Positions 9,067 to 17,026 of a stretch of DNA of 36,656 bases are shown here, in pieces. Made by a program: the position numbers and the translations under genes. The stretch covers positions 1 through 36,656 of the forward strand of contig NZ_BOQB01000106.1 in NCBI RefSeq assembly GCF_018332475.1, given 5' to 3'. The notes below the pieces were generated by a model, which did not search any database, was not told where the DNA came from, and saw only the letters and a program-made list of their open reading frames with translations. Numbering within the stretch: the stretch's first letter is position 1; the number at the start of each line of letters is the position of its first letter. This DNA comes from Bacillus sanguinis (GTDB lineage Bacteria > Bacillota > Bacilli > Bacillales > Bacillaceae_G).

Positions 9067-9858
9067 TTAAATCCACTCAGCTCTATGCTTACGAATAAAC
9101 TCCATATCTTTTTCATAATGCTCTAAATGTCCCTCATCAATCATTCTTTGGAAATTTACGTCGCCTTCTTGTGCTTTTCTTTTCATATATGTACATAAAG
9201 CTTCTAATCGTAGTAACACCATTCCTAAGTAATCTTCTTCCATACTTTTACCGTAGGACTGGACAAACAATTTCACTCTTTCTTTCGTGCGATCAGCATG
9301 TTGTGCCGATTCATAATGAACTGCCTCACCCGATTCTGTATAATACACTCTACTTAAAGGGACACAAGTATAAAGCGTATAAGCGATATCCCAAATTCTT
9401 GGACCAGGAGCAGCAACATCGAAATCAATAATGCCTACTGGTTTTTCTTGATTAAAAATAATGTTATATATAGCAAAATCATTGTGGCATACAACCTCAA
9501 TGTCATTAGGAGTACCATCCATCGGTTTCCATTCATTTAATAACGGAAAATCACTTACCGCATCATGATAAAGGCGGAGCATCTTTGCTATTTCTTTTAA
9601 CACATCATTAGATCGCATATATTTTTTCAAAGGATAATTCCCAGCTTCTCCTTCAATAAAAGATAAAATCTCTCTATCTTTTTCATCTACACCTAAAAAC
9701 TTTGGAGCATGATGAAACCCTTTGTTTTCTAAGTGCTGTAATAATGTATGAAATTTTGCACTGCCTGGCTTTAATTCTCGCCGAACAGTATTTTCAGAAC
9801 GATACACATTTGATACATTGCCCCCTGTAAGCTTTTCTTCGTTAGTGTAGTTTGACAT
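9067..9858 (-). CDS. Phosphotransferase-family (APH/choline-kinase fold) protein
   Basis: A 263-residue kinase-like protein of the aminoglycoside phosphotransferase superfamily. The catalytic loop VVCHNDFAIYNIIF (HxDxxxxN pattern) and the metal-binding GIIDFDVAAPGPRIWDIAY (DxD) are both present, so it is probably active. An N-terminal nucleotide-binding lobe contains SENTVRRELKPGSAKFHTLLQHL. ATG at 9858 is chosen because GGAGGGGAT stands directly before it; an upstream in-frame start would add 11 residues that include the ribosome site. The gene stands alone, transcribed toward aceA. The substrate is unknown, and similar chromosomal proteins are not necessarily antibiotic-resistance enzymes. 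Confidence 0.8.
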   Translation of the reverse strand: MSNYTNEEKLTGGNVSNVYRSENTVRRELKPGSAKFHTLLQHLENKGFHHAPKFLGVDEKDREILSFIEGEAGNYPLKKYMRSNDVLKEIAKMLRLYHDAVSDFPLLNEWKPMDGTPNDIEVVCHNDFAIYNIIFNQEKPVGIIDFDVAAPGPRIWDIAYTLYTCVPLSRVYYTESGEAVHYESAQHADRTKERVKLFVQSYGKSMEEDYLGMVLLRLEALCTYMKRKAQEGDVNFQRMIDEGHLEHYEKDMEFIRKHRAEWI

Positions 9859-10020
9859 ATAATCCCCTCCAATATAATTATATTGTAACACTTCAGAACA
9901 AGGGATATAATCGCATTCAAATGATGTGTATGTTCATTTTAAAATGAAATCCGCATATGTTAAAATCAAATATTTACGAATGTACAATCAATTTAATTTG
10001 TCAGTTATTTTCAAAAAAGA

Positions 10021-10049
10021 TTGTACATTTTATTTTAATGTGCTATGAT
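10021..10049 (+). promoter_or_regulatory. Sigma-A promoter of the cold-shock gene
   Basis: TTGTAC (10021-10026), exactly 17 bases, then TATGAT (10044-10049). Transcription should begin near 10056, giving an untranslated leader of about 168 bases, typical of cold-shock genes. Confidence 0.7.
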
Positions 10050-10076
10050 AGTCCCAGTTGAATAGTTAAATTAAGC

Positions 10077-10170
10077 AATCCATATGTTATCAAGTGCTGA
10101 AAACGAACGAGAAAAAGTATGTGAGAACTAGTTTATGTTTCGTATTTGATAATGTGTGGATTCTTTTTTT
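10077..10170 (+). promoter_or_regulatory. Long leader hairpin with U tract in the cold-shock 5' UTR
   Basis: Bases 10077-10093 pair with 10146-10162 without a break (17 pairs, three of them G-U). The enclosed 52 bases contain a further ACGAA/TTCGT pairing. The stem is followed at once by CTTTTTTT (10163-10170), like a terminator, yet it lies upstream of the coding sequence. This suggests an attenuator or a temperature-sensitive RNA fold. Function is inferred. Confidence 0.55.
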
Positions 10171-10223
10171 AGACAGGAAGACTAAAAAAATAAAATTTTG
10201 TATTTTCTTAGGAGGAAATAATC

Positions 10224-10427
10224 ATGGCAGTAACAGGACAAGTAAAATGGTTTAACAACGAAAAAGGCTTCGGTTTCATCGAAGTTCCAGGCGAAAACGA
10301 TGTATTCGTACATTTCTCTGCAATCGAAACTGAAGGTTTCAAATCTTTAGAAGAAGGTCAAAAAGTTAGCTTCGAAATCGAAGAAGGTAACCGTGGACCT
10401 CAAGCTAAAAACGTAATCAAACTATAA
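10224..10427 (+). CDS. cspA: Cold-shock protein, CspA-like
   Basis: A 67-residue single cold-shock domain that binds single-stranded RNA and DNA and melts RNA structure at low temperature. Both nucleic-acid-binding motifs are intact: RNP1 as KGFGFIEV and RNP2 as VFVHFSAI. The [14 protein letters not shown] start and [12 protein letters not shown] end are typical of Bacillus Csp proteins. The AGGAGG site lies eight bases before ATG. It is transcribed alone, from a strong promoter with a long structured leader, and ends at a strong terminator. The specific paralogue name (CspA, with MAVTGQ N-terminus) is from memory and less certain than the family. Confidence 0.93.
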   Translation: MAVTGQVKWFNNEKGFGFIEVPGENDVFVHFSAIETEGFKSLEEGQKVSFEIEEGNRGPQAKNVIKL

Positions 10428-10445
10428 TTTTATAGTTTATTATGG

Positions 10446-10479
10446 AAAAAAGGGATGGCTGCTGCCATCCCTTTTTTTG
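10446..10479 (+). terminator. Intrinsic terminator after the cold-shock gene
   Basis: AAGGGATGGC-TGCT-GCCATCCCTT is a perfect stem followed by a T run. Confidence 0.92.
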
Positions 10480-10524
10480 TTATTGTAATATACGAGCGCA
10501 ATAATTATATGGGGGAGAATATAT

Positions 10525-10797
10525 ATGATGGAAAAGTATACAAATGAAGTAATATTGGATGTTCGTAGAGGTAACGAAGATTTACACAATACGATTGAAG
10601 AGATAAAAGCGTATGCGAAAATGTATGAACATGATAAAGTGACGTTAATTGATTTGAAGAAATCTCATTCTCTTGTTTTAGATGAAGAGCGATATATAGT
10701 TCTATTACAAATTGAAAGAGATACAGAAAATCTTGGAAGAAAATATGAATATGAAGAAGAAAAAATAGTCGGTTTTTTTGAGGACGAAGAAGAGTAA
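10525..10797 (+). CDS. Small hypothetical acidic protein (90 aa)
   Basis: Not recognised. A soluble, highly charged 90-residue protein with no membrane segment or signal peptide. The middle looks helical (DLHNTIEEIKAYAKMYEHDK), and the tail is very acidic (EYEEEKIVGFFEDEEE). The ribosome site GGGGGAG lies before two successive ATG codons (10525, 10528). A possible promoter (TTGTAA-N17-TATATG, 10483-10511) is present. The gene converges on the small gene at 10823-11008, and both stop codons lie in one shared hairpin. It sits two genes before comK. The good ribosome site and defined terminator argue that it is real. Confidence 0.75.
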   Translation: MMEKYTNEVILDVRRGNEDLHNTIEEIKAYAKMYEHDKVTLIDLKKSHSLVLDEERYIVLLQIERDTENLGRKYEYEEEKIVGFFEDEEE

Positions 10798-10832
10798 AAG
10801 GCTTTCCGGTATGGAAGGCCTTTTACTCTTCT
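10788..10832. terminator. Bidirectional terminator overlapping both convergent gene ends
   Basis: AGAAGAGTAAAAGGC (10788-10802) pairs perfectly with 10818-10832. A few more pairs extend inward to a GGTAT loop. The TAA stops of both flanking genes are inside the stem. Confidence 0.85.
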
Positions 10833-11008
10833 TTTTCGATCTTTTTCTTTTCGCGTTTTTTACATTCAGGGCATTTCGATTTTCGAAAAGGCTTTGTGAA
10901 GAATAGTAGAATGAAAAATAGCCCGAATATAATGCTGGATGAGTTTTTCACGATCACAATGCTGCTATTTTTCATTTGAATCGTTGGTTGCATTTCTTTT
11001 TCTTCCAT
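10823..11008 (-). CDS. Small single-pass membrane protein with CxxC (61 aa)
   Basis: Not recognised. GGAGG stands eight bases before the ATG, strong support for a real gene missed by size filters. The N-terminus is polar, followed by one membrane helix at about residues 25-41 (IIFGLFFILLFFTKPF). A short tail KSKCPECKKREKKKIEKEE carries a CPEC pair that could bind zinc or be redox-active. The tail is strongly basic then acidic. The gene converges on the 90-residue gene and shares its terminator. Function unknown. Confidence 0.7.
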   Translation of the reverse strand: MEEKEMQPTIQMKNSSIVIVKNSSSIIFGLFFILLFFTKPFRKSKCPECKKREKKKIEKEE

Positions 11009-11291
11009 GGTGGACCTCCATATATTGGATTTTTCTTTTAATTATAGCAAAGTTAATTGTCGTAATGATGAAAAATGAGGAAGCAGTTGTAAATATTTAT
11101 AGGTAGTATAAGTGGATTTTGTATCATTTTAAATTATTAAATCATTATATAACTATTTAGTAATTTAAAAGATGTTTGATAAATGATAAAGTATTGTAAA
11201 AAAGAGGAATCTGTAAACCATTTCCTTTTCATAGATGCTAAAATTATATATGCAGCTGCTAATATAAATGGAAAAAAGGAGACAGTAGAAT

Positions 11292-11873
11292 ATGGAAAGT
11301 AAAGTAGAACGTTATGTCGAAAACTATGTGGTAAATAAAAATACAATGGCCTTACTTCCTGTTATTCTAAGTGAAAAGAAAATAGTTACACGAGTTGTTG
11401 AGATGGAAGATTCTTTTTTCGTATTTCAAAAGCCACTAGATATTATAGAAAGAAGTTGCCGCAAGCACGGCTCTAGTTTCTTAGGCAGAAAAGAAGGAAC
11501 GAAAGAGTTAACTCATATTACACATAAAGCACCGATTGCGATTAGTCCAACAGATCAACTTTATTTTTTCCCTACTTATTCTTACTCTAGAAAAGAGTGC
11601 GCTTGGTTGTCTCATTTTTATATTGAAAGTAATAAAGAGTTAAAAGATGGAAATGTCATTGTTAGATTTATAAATGGCCTTGCTGTGAAATTAGAAATAT
11701 CAAAAAGTAGTTTTGAAAATCAACAAAATCGTACAGCGAAATTGCGTACTGAATATGAAGATCGTAGAAAAAAACAAGGAAATCCTTCCTTCAAATTAAT
11801 TGATAAAAAAGAGGAATCTAGATTAAAACCAGCATATGAGAAAGTGTATTTTGTTAAGGAAGGCGAAATGTGA
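11292..11873 (+). CDS. comK: Competence transcription factor ComK
   Basis: A 193-residue ComK-family protein; in B. subtilis ComK (192 residues) is the master activator of DNA-uptake genes. The match I recall is strong in the core: IIERSCRKHGSSFLGRKEGTKELTHITHKAPI, then a FFPT block with C-W-[LI]-S-H, and SSFENQ.NRTA.LRT.. near residues 140-155. The C-terminus (KLIDKKEESRLKPAYEKVYF) keeps only the KEE part of the B. subtilis end. The start is ATG after AAAGGAGAC. Position also supports it: the yhjE-like gene and signal peptidase follow, as in B. subtilis. Natural competence is poor in the B. cereus group, so the activity of this copy is open. Confidence 0.88.
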   Translation: MESKVERYVENYVVNKNTMALLPVILSEKKIVTRVVEMEDSFFVFQKPLDIIERSCRKHGSSFLGRKEGTKELTHITHKAPIAISPTDQLYFFPTYSYSRKECAWLSHFYIESNKELKDGNVIVRFINGLAVKLEISKSSFENQQNRTAKLRTEYEDRRKKQGNPSFKLIDKKEESRLKPAYEKVYFVKEGEM

Positions 11874-11875
11874 AA

Positions 11876-11906
11876 GGATGGGGGAATCCCCATCTTTTTT
11901 TTTTTG
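11876..11906 (+). terminator. Intrinsic terminator after comK
   Basis: GATGGGG-AA-TCCCCATC is followed by a long T run. Confidence 0.9.
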
Positions 11907-12180
11907 TCAGTTTTTGTTGGTAAGTCGATATATTCAGAAAATCGCCGATGTAATTTCAGTTACCGAGGAATTTGCCATCAGAACAAAAGGACCACTTCCA
12001 AAATCGCAAAACGTCTTGTCGAATATTGATAGATTATCATAGCATAATAAGGAAGGAATTCTCATGAAAGATATGGAAACTTAATAATTACATCTCCATA
12101 TGTCGTATCTACCATTTCCTCTTTCATATAGGCAATGATACAGTAGAGGTAGTACTTAGAGTAAAGGGGTAAAGTGTAGA
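11907..12180. other. Intergenic region between comK and the DedA-like gene
   Basis: Holds a repeat-like element (11911-12032) and then possible hairpins: ATATGGA (about 12071) with TCCATAT, and ATGAAAG (12064) with CTTTCAT (about 12120). No small gene was supported. No clear promoter was identified for the downstream gene. Confidence 0.45.
11911..12032. repeat. Dispersed intergenic repeat, copy B (longest)
   Basis: Begins TTTTTGTTGGTAAGTCGATAT, matching the reverse of copy A. It includes GTCGATATATTCA (11924-11936), found again at 32538-32550, and TTGTCGAAT (12016-12024), shared with copy A. This resembles short B. cereus-group intergenic repeats; the class was not verified and the boundaries are approximate. 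Confidence 0.45.
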
Positions 12181-12774
12181 ATGGATTTTCAGACAATCAA
12201 AGAGTATTTTTCACCAGAAAATATGGATCATATTGTTGAAAGCTATAAAGCGTTCGGACCACTTCTTGGTATTGGTTTACCGATGATAGAAGCGTTGATT
12301 CCGGCATTGCCGCTCATCGTATTTGTATTGGCAAATGCTGTTGCATTTGGATTTTGGCTCGGTTTTCTTTATTCTTGGCTTGGATCAGTAATGGGTGCCT
12401 TACTTGTCTTTTTCATAATCCGCCATTTTGGCCGAAGTCGTTTCTTTTCTTTTGTAAATAAGCATGAGAGAGTACGAAAGGCAATGGGATGGATTGAAAG
12501 GAAAGGGTTTGCGCCGATTTTCGTCATATTTTGTTTTCCGTTTACACCATCTGCGCTTATAAATGTTGTCGCTGGTTTATCTCGCATTAGTGTAAAACAG
12601 TTTGGCCTTGCGCTCGCGTTCGGAAAGCTTGTGATGATTTTTATTTTAACGTATATCGGTCATGATTTAATGTCATTTATTCATAATCCGGTGAAATCAG
12701 TCATTGTAGCAATTGGTATTTTTATTTTATGGTATGTCGGTAAGAAAATCGAAGTAAAGTTAGAACTACAGTAA
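12181..12774 (+). CDS. TVP38/TMEM64 (DedA-like) membrane protein, YhjE-like
   Basis: A 197-residue integral membrane protein with the SNARE-associated (VTT/DedA superfamily) signature. It has about five or six hydrophobic segments. The conserved block GLPMIEALIPALPL lies near 37-50, GFWLGFLYSWLGSVMGALLVFFIIRHFGR near 60-88, and FCFPFTPSALINVVAGLSRIS near 121-141. Relatives act in lipid scrambling or envelope homeostasis, but the substrate here is unknown. AAAGGGGT precedes the ATG. It lies between comK and the signal peptidase, as yhjE does in B. subtilis. It is probably co-transcribed with the signal peptidase gene 56 bases downstream. Confidence 0.85.
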   Translation: MDFQTIKEYFSPENMDHIVESYKAFGPLLGIGLPMIEALIPALPLIVFVLANAVAFGFWLGFLYSWLGSVMGALLVFFIIRHFGRSRFFSFVNKHERVRKAMGWIERKGFAPIFVIFCFPFTPSALINVVAGLSRISVKQFGLALAFGKLVMIFILTYIGHDLMSFIHNPVKSVIVAIGIFILWYVGKKIEVKLELQ

Positions 12775-12830
12775 GAATAGTCTTCTTTATAAATGCAGGC
12801 TTCATTATTAAAGGATAAGGGGAGAAGCGG

Positions 12831-13394
12831 ATGAAGAAAACTTTGAAAAAAGAAGGCATAGAGTGGATACGAACAATTTTAATTGGTGTATTATTAGCTG
12901 TATTTTTTCGAACGTTTTTCTTTTCAACGTACGTTGTAGAGGGGAAATCAATGATGCCGACATTGCAAGATGGCAATATGCTCGTTGTAAATAAGGTGAG
13001 TTATCAAGTAGGGGACTTGAACAGGTTTGATGTTGTTGTGTTTCATGCGAATAAAAAAGAGGACTACGTAAAACGAATTATCGGTTTACCCGGAGATCAA
13101 ATTGAATATAAGCATGATAAATTATATATAAACGGACAATTCGTGGATGAACCTTATTTAGAAACGTATAAGAAAGAGATAAATGGACGACAACTAACAG
13201 GTGATTTTAAACTAGAAGAGTTAACGAAAGAAAAATCGGTGCCACCTGGATATATTTTTGTAGTGGGCGATAACCGCCTTGGGAGCTGGGATAGTAGACA
13301 CTTTGGATTTGTAAAAGCTGATACAGTTGTCGGTAAAGTTGATTTACGATATTGGCCAATTCAAGAGGTGCAAACTAATTTTTCAAAAGGTTGA
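12831..13394 (+). CDS. Type I signal peptidase (S26)
   Basis: A 187-residue membrane peptidase that removes signal peptides from exported proteins, with its active site outside the membrane. One N-terminal helix (TILIGVLLAVFFRTFFFST, about 15-33) precedes the catalytic Ser40 in EGKSMMPTL and the general base Lys81 in DYVKRIIGLPGD. The C-terminal VGDNRLGSWDSRHFG box is complete, so the enzyme should be active. AAGGGGAG stands before ATG. Its position after the DedA-like gene matches sipV in B. subtilis. Its clients could include the three SLH proteins in this window, though that is only plausible. Confidence 0.94.
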   Translation: MKKTLKKEGIEWIRTILIGVLLAVFFRTFFFSTYVVEGKSMMPTLQDGNMLVVNKVSYQVGDLNRFDVVVFHANKKEDYVKRIIGLPGDQIEYKHDKLYINGQFVDEPYLETYKKEINGRQLTGDFKLEELTKEKSVPPGYIFVVGDNRLGSWDSRHFGFVKADTVVGKVDLRYWPIQEVQTNFSKG

Positions 13395-13414
13395 TATAAT
13401 AGGTAGAAGTATAG

Positions 13415-13446
13415 AAAAAGACAAACTACGCCGTTTGTCTTTTTTC
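13415..13446 (+). terminator. Intrinsic terminator after the signal peptidase gene
   Basis: AAAGACAAAC-TACGCC-GTTTGTCTTT is followed by T residues. Confidence 0.9.
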
Positions 13447-13510
13447 GTGTCCTATAATACAATTATAGTAGCAAACTAACGTTCGTTATGTAAGTGAAAG
13501 GTGGGGTTAC

Positions 13511-16500
13511 ATGTCACTTCGATTTGTGATTGGTAGAGCGGGAAGTGGAAAAAGTACACTTTGTTTACACGAAGTGCAAGAAGAGTTAAAGCAGCGTCCA
13601 AGAGGGGAAACAATATTATATCTTGTGCCAGAACAGATGACATTCCAAACGCAGCAGGCGTTAATTGGCAGTGAGGATGTTAGAGGTTCTATTCGGGCAC
13701 AAGTTTTTAGTTTTTCACGATTAGCGTGGAAGGTACTGCAAGAAGTTGGCGGAGCGAGTCGTCTTCACATTGATGAAGCGGGTGTACATATGTTGCTTCG
13801 TAAAATTGTAGAGTCTCGCAAAGATGGATTATCAGTGTTCCAAAAAGCAGCGGAGCAAAACGGTTTCTTTGAACATCTTGGTAGTATGATTGCGGAGTTT
13901 AAACGTTACAACGTGACGCCATCTAACGTATATGAAATGTGGCAACAATTAGATGCGCATAGTAGCAGTGCCGAGCAAAAGCTATTAGCGAATAAAGTGT
14001 ACGATTTACAACTACTATATGATGATTTTGAGCGTGCTTTAATCGGAAAATATTTAGATTCAGAAGATTACTTGCAATTACTAGTCGAAAAGCTTCCGCA
14101 GTCTGAATATGTAAATGGGGCTGAAATTTATATAGATGGATTTCATTCATTCTCACCGCAAGAACTAGAAATTGTAAGACAGCTTATGATTTGTGGTGCG
14201 AGAGTTACAATCACGTTAACACTAGATGAAAAAACGTTAGCGCAGCCGGTAAATGAACTAGATTTATTTTATGAAACGACGTTAACGTATGAAAAAATAA
14301 AGCAAGTAGCACGTGAAGAGAAGATAGAAATTGAAAAAACGATTCCACTTATGGAACAACCGCGTTTTCATTCGCAAGCATTAGCGCATTTAGAAACGCA
14401 TTATGAAGCGCGTCCAAATGAAAAGTTTCACGGAGAAGCAAGTGTAACGATTCATACAGCAGCGAATTTACGAGCTGAAGTAGAAGGTGTTGCCCGTGAA
14501 ATTCGTAGACTTGTGGCAGATGAAGACTATCGTTACCGAGATATCGCGGTTCTTCTTCGAAACGGGGAAAGTTATTACGATGTGATGCGAACGCTATTTA
14601 CAGATTATAATATTCCACACTTCATCGATGAAAAACGCCCGATGTCACATCATCCGCTAGTAGAATGCATTCGTTCTGCACTCGAGATTATTAGTGGGAA
14701 TTGGCGTTATGATGCAGTGTTTCGCTGCGTGAAAACAGAGCTTTTATATCCATTAGACGTAAGAAAAGAAACGATGCGTGAAGAGATGGATGAGTTTGAA
14801 AACTACTGTTTAGCGTACGGTGTACAAGGGAAGAGATGGACTTCTGAAGATCCGTGGATGTATCGCCGCTATCGTTCTCTTGACGATACGGACGGGATGA
14901 TTACAGACAGTGAACGTGAAATGGAAGAGAAAATAAATAGACTACGCGACGTTGTAAGAACGCCAGTTATTCGTATGCAAAAAAGACTGAAGCGTGCGGG
15001 AACGGTTATGCAAATGTGCGAAGCTGTTTACTTATTTTTAGAAGAGCTTGACGTTCCGAAAAAACTAGAAGCATTACGTATTCGTGCAGAAGAGAGCGGA
15101 GATTTCTTATTTGCAACAGATCATGAACAAGTATGGGAAGAAGTAATGAGTCTTCTTGATACGTTTGTTGAGATGCTTGGCGAAGAGAAAATGTCACTTT
15201 CTATGTTCACAGACGTTATGTCGACAGGTCTTGAGGCGCTTCAATTCGCAAACATTCCGCCGTCATTAGACCAAGTGTTGATTGCGAATATTGATCGTTC
15301 TAGATTATCAAATGTGAAAGCAACATTTGTCATTGGCGTGAATGAAGGTGTGATTCCAGCAGCACCGATGGATGAAGGTATGCTTTCTGATGAGGAAAGA
15401 GATGTTCTTAGCGCTGCAGGTATCGAATTAGCACCAACGACGAGACAAACTTTATTAGAAGAACAGTTCGTTATGTATCAAATGGTAACGAGAGCAACTG
15501 AGAAATTATATATTTCATGCCCACTTGCAGATGAAGAAGGGAAGACGTTACTTGCGTCTAGCTTTATTAAGAAAATAAAAAGAATGTTCCCTGATGTGAA
15601 AGATACATTTATTACAAATGACGTAAATGATTTATCACGTTCGGAACAAATTTCATACGTAGCAACGCCAGAAGTAACGTTGTCATATGTTATGCAGCAA
15701 CTTCAAACGTGGAAGCGATATGGATTTGAAGGGAATTTAGATTTTTGGTGGGATGTATATAACTTCTACGTAACTTCAGATGAATGGAAACAAAAAAGTA
15801 GCCGCGTATTATCAAGTTTATTCTACCGAAATCGTGCGCAAAAGCTAAGTACAGTTGTAAGTAGAGATTTATATGGAGATAAAATAAAAGGAAGCGTCTC
15901 TCGTATGGAACTATTTAACCGTTGCGCATATGCTCATTTCGCGCAGCACGGTTTATCATTAAGAGAGCGTGATATTTTCAAACTGGATGCGCCAGATATC
16001 GGTGAATTATTCCATGCAGCGCTGAAGAGAATTGCAGACAGGCTATTACGTGAAAATCGTACTTGGGCGGATTTATCAATAAAAGAGTGTGAGCATCTAT
16101 CTGCTTTAGTAATAGAAGAAATTGCACCGTTATTACAAAGACAAATTTTATTAAGTTCAAACCGTCATTTCTATTTAAAACAAAAACTACAACAAATCAT
16201 TTTCCGTACGTCAATCATTCTTCGTGAGCACGCGAAATCAAGTGGTTTCGTACCAGTTGACTTAGAAGTGCCATTCGGTATGGGCGGTACAGGATCGCTT
16301 CCGCCGATGGAATTCTCATTACCAAATGGTGTGAAGATGGAAGTAGTTGGCCGTATTGACCGTGTTGATAAGGCAGAAGATGAAAGTGGTACGTTCCTAC
16401 GTATTATTGACTATAAATCAAGCTCAAAAGCGTTAGACTTAACGGAAGTGTATTACGGATTAGCACTTCAAATGTTAACGTATTTAGATGTTGTTACTTC

Positions 16501-17026
16501 GAATGCACATACGTGGATGAAAAAAGGCGGCACGGCATCACCGGCTGGTGTACTGTACTTCCATATTCATAACCCAATCGTTGAGATGAAAGGTGACGCA
16601 TCTGAAGCAGAAATTGAGAAAGAAATTTTAAAGAAATTTAAAATGAAAGGACTCGTGCTAGGCGATGCTGACGTTGTTCGTTTAATGGATAATAAACTTT
16701 CAACAGGAAGCTCTGATATTATTTCTGCTGGTCTGAAAAAAGACGGTAGCTTTAGTGCGCGTTCAAGTATTGCAAGTGAACAAGAGTTTAACGTATTGCA
16801 AAAATACGTACACCATACGTTTGAAAATATCGGAAAAGACATTACAGAAGGCGTGATCGATATTGCTCCTTACAAAAAAGGGAATAAAGCGGCATGTACG
16901 TTCTGTAACTTCAAATCTGTTTGTCAGTTCGATGAATCACTTGAAGATAATCAATTCCGTACGTTAAAAGATATGAAAGACAGCGAAGCGATGGAGAAAA
17001 TTAGAGAGGAGGTTGGCGGAGAATGA
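13511..17026 (+). CDS. addB: ATP-dependent helicase/nuclease subunit B
   Basis: A 1171-residue AddB subunit, close to the usual length. With AddA it forms the AddAB helicase-nuclease, the Firmicute equivalent of RecBCD. AddAB processes double-strand ends and loads recombinase after Chi. The N-terminus has a Walker A motif (GRAGSGKST, residues 8-16). The C-terminal nuclease domain has Asp967 in RIIDYKSS and the four cysteines of the iron-sulfur staple: Cys805 in NRCAYAHF, then Cys1129, Cys1132 and Cys1138 in [10 protein letters not shown]. All are present, so it should be intact. ATG follows GGTGGGG. The stop overlaps the addA start (ATGA), indicating translational coupling. Confidence 0.97.
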   Translation: MSLRFVIGRAGSGKSTLCLHEVQEELKQRPRGETILYLVPEQMTFQTQQALIGSEDVRGSIRAQVFSFSRLAWKVLQEVGGASRLHIDEAGVHMLLRKIVESRKDGLSVFQKAAEQNGFFEHLGSMIAEFKRYNVTPSNVYEMWQQLDAHSSSAEQKLLANKVYDLQLLYDDFERALIGKYLDSEDYLQLLVEKLPQSEYVNGAEIYIDGFHSFSPQELEIVRQLMICGARVTITLTLDEKTLAQPVNELDLFYETTLTYEKIKQVAREEKIEIEKTIPLMEQPRFHSQALAHLETHYEARPNEKFHGEASVTIHTAANLRAEVEGVAREIRRLVADEDYRYRDIAVLLRNGESYYDVMRTLFTDYNIPHFIDEKRPMSHHPLVECIRSALEIISGNWRYDAVFRCVKTELLYPLDVRKETMREEMDEFENYCLAYGVQGKRWTSEDPWMYRRYRSLDDTDGMITDSEREMEEKINRLRDVVRTPVIRMQKRLKRAGTVMQMCEAVYLFLEELDVPKKLEALRIRAEESGDFLFATDHEQVWEEVMSLLDTFVEMLGEEKMSLSMFTDVMSTGLEALQFANIPPSLDQVLIANIDRSRLSNVKATFVIGVNEGVIPAAPMDEGMLSDEERDVLSAAGIELAPTTRQTLLEEQFVMYQMVTRATEKLYISCPLADEEGKTLLASSFIKKIKRMFPDVKDTFITNDVNDLSRSEQISYVATPEVTLSYVMQQLQTWKRYGFEGNLDFWWDVYNFYVTSDEWKQKSSRVLSSLFYRNRAQKLSTVVSRDLYGDKIKGSVSRMELFNRCAYAHFAQHGLSLRERDIFKLDAPDIGELFHAALKRIADRLLRENRTWADLSIKECEHLSALVIEEIAPLLQRQILLSSNRHFYLKQKLQQIIFRTSIILREHAKSSGFVPVDLEVPFGMGGTGSLPPMEFSLPNGVKMEVVGRIDRVDKAEDESGTFLRIIDYKSSSKALDLTEVYYGLALQMLTYLDVVTSNAHTWMKKGGTASPAGVLYFHIHNPIVEMKGDASEAEIEKEILKKFKMKGLVLGDADVVRLMDNKLSTGSSDIISAGLKKDGSFSARSSIASEQEFNVLQKYVHHTFENIGKDITEGVIDIAPYKKGNKAACTFCNFKSVCQFDESLEDNQFRTLKDMKDSEAMEKIREEVGGE

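Larger units (their letters stand above)
9892..10223. other. 332-base divergent intergenic region with cold-shock promoter and leader
   Basis: The region separates the minus-strand phosphotransferase gene from the cold-shock gene. Its left part is AT-rich with no gene. Its right part holds the cold-shock promoter (10021-10049) and a leader of about 170 bases, described separately. Confidence 0.7.

Noticed and set aside
9067-9858. Aminoglycoside-resistance gene
   Set aside because: The fold and catalytic motifs are shared by many kinases of small molecules; nothing marks it as a resistance determinant, and there is no mobile context.
12016-12024. TTGTCGAAT resembling a Spo0A box upstream of the DedA-like gene
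   Set aside because: It is part of the same dispersed repeat as the copy near 9030, and no promoter is evident beside it.
11836-12042. 68-codon plus-strand reading frame overlapping the comK end
   Set aside because: It runs through the comK terminator and the repeat, with no ribosome site.
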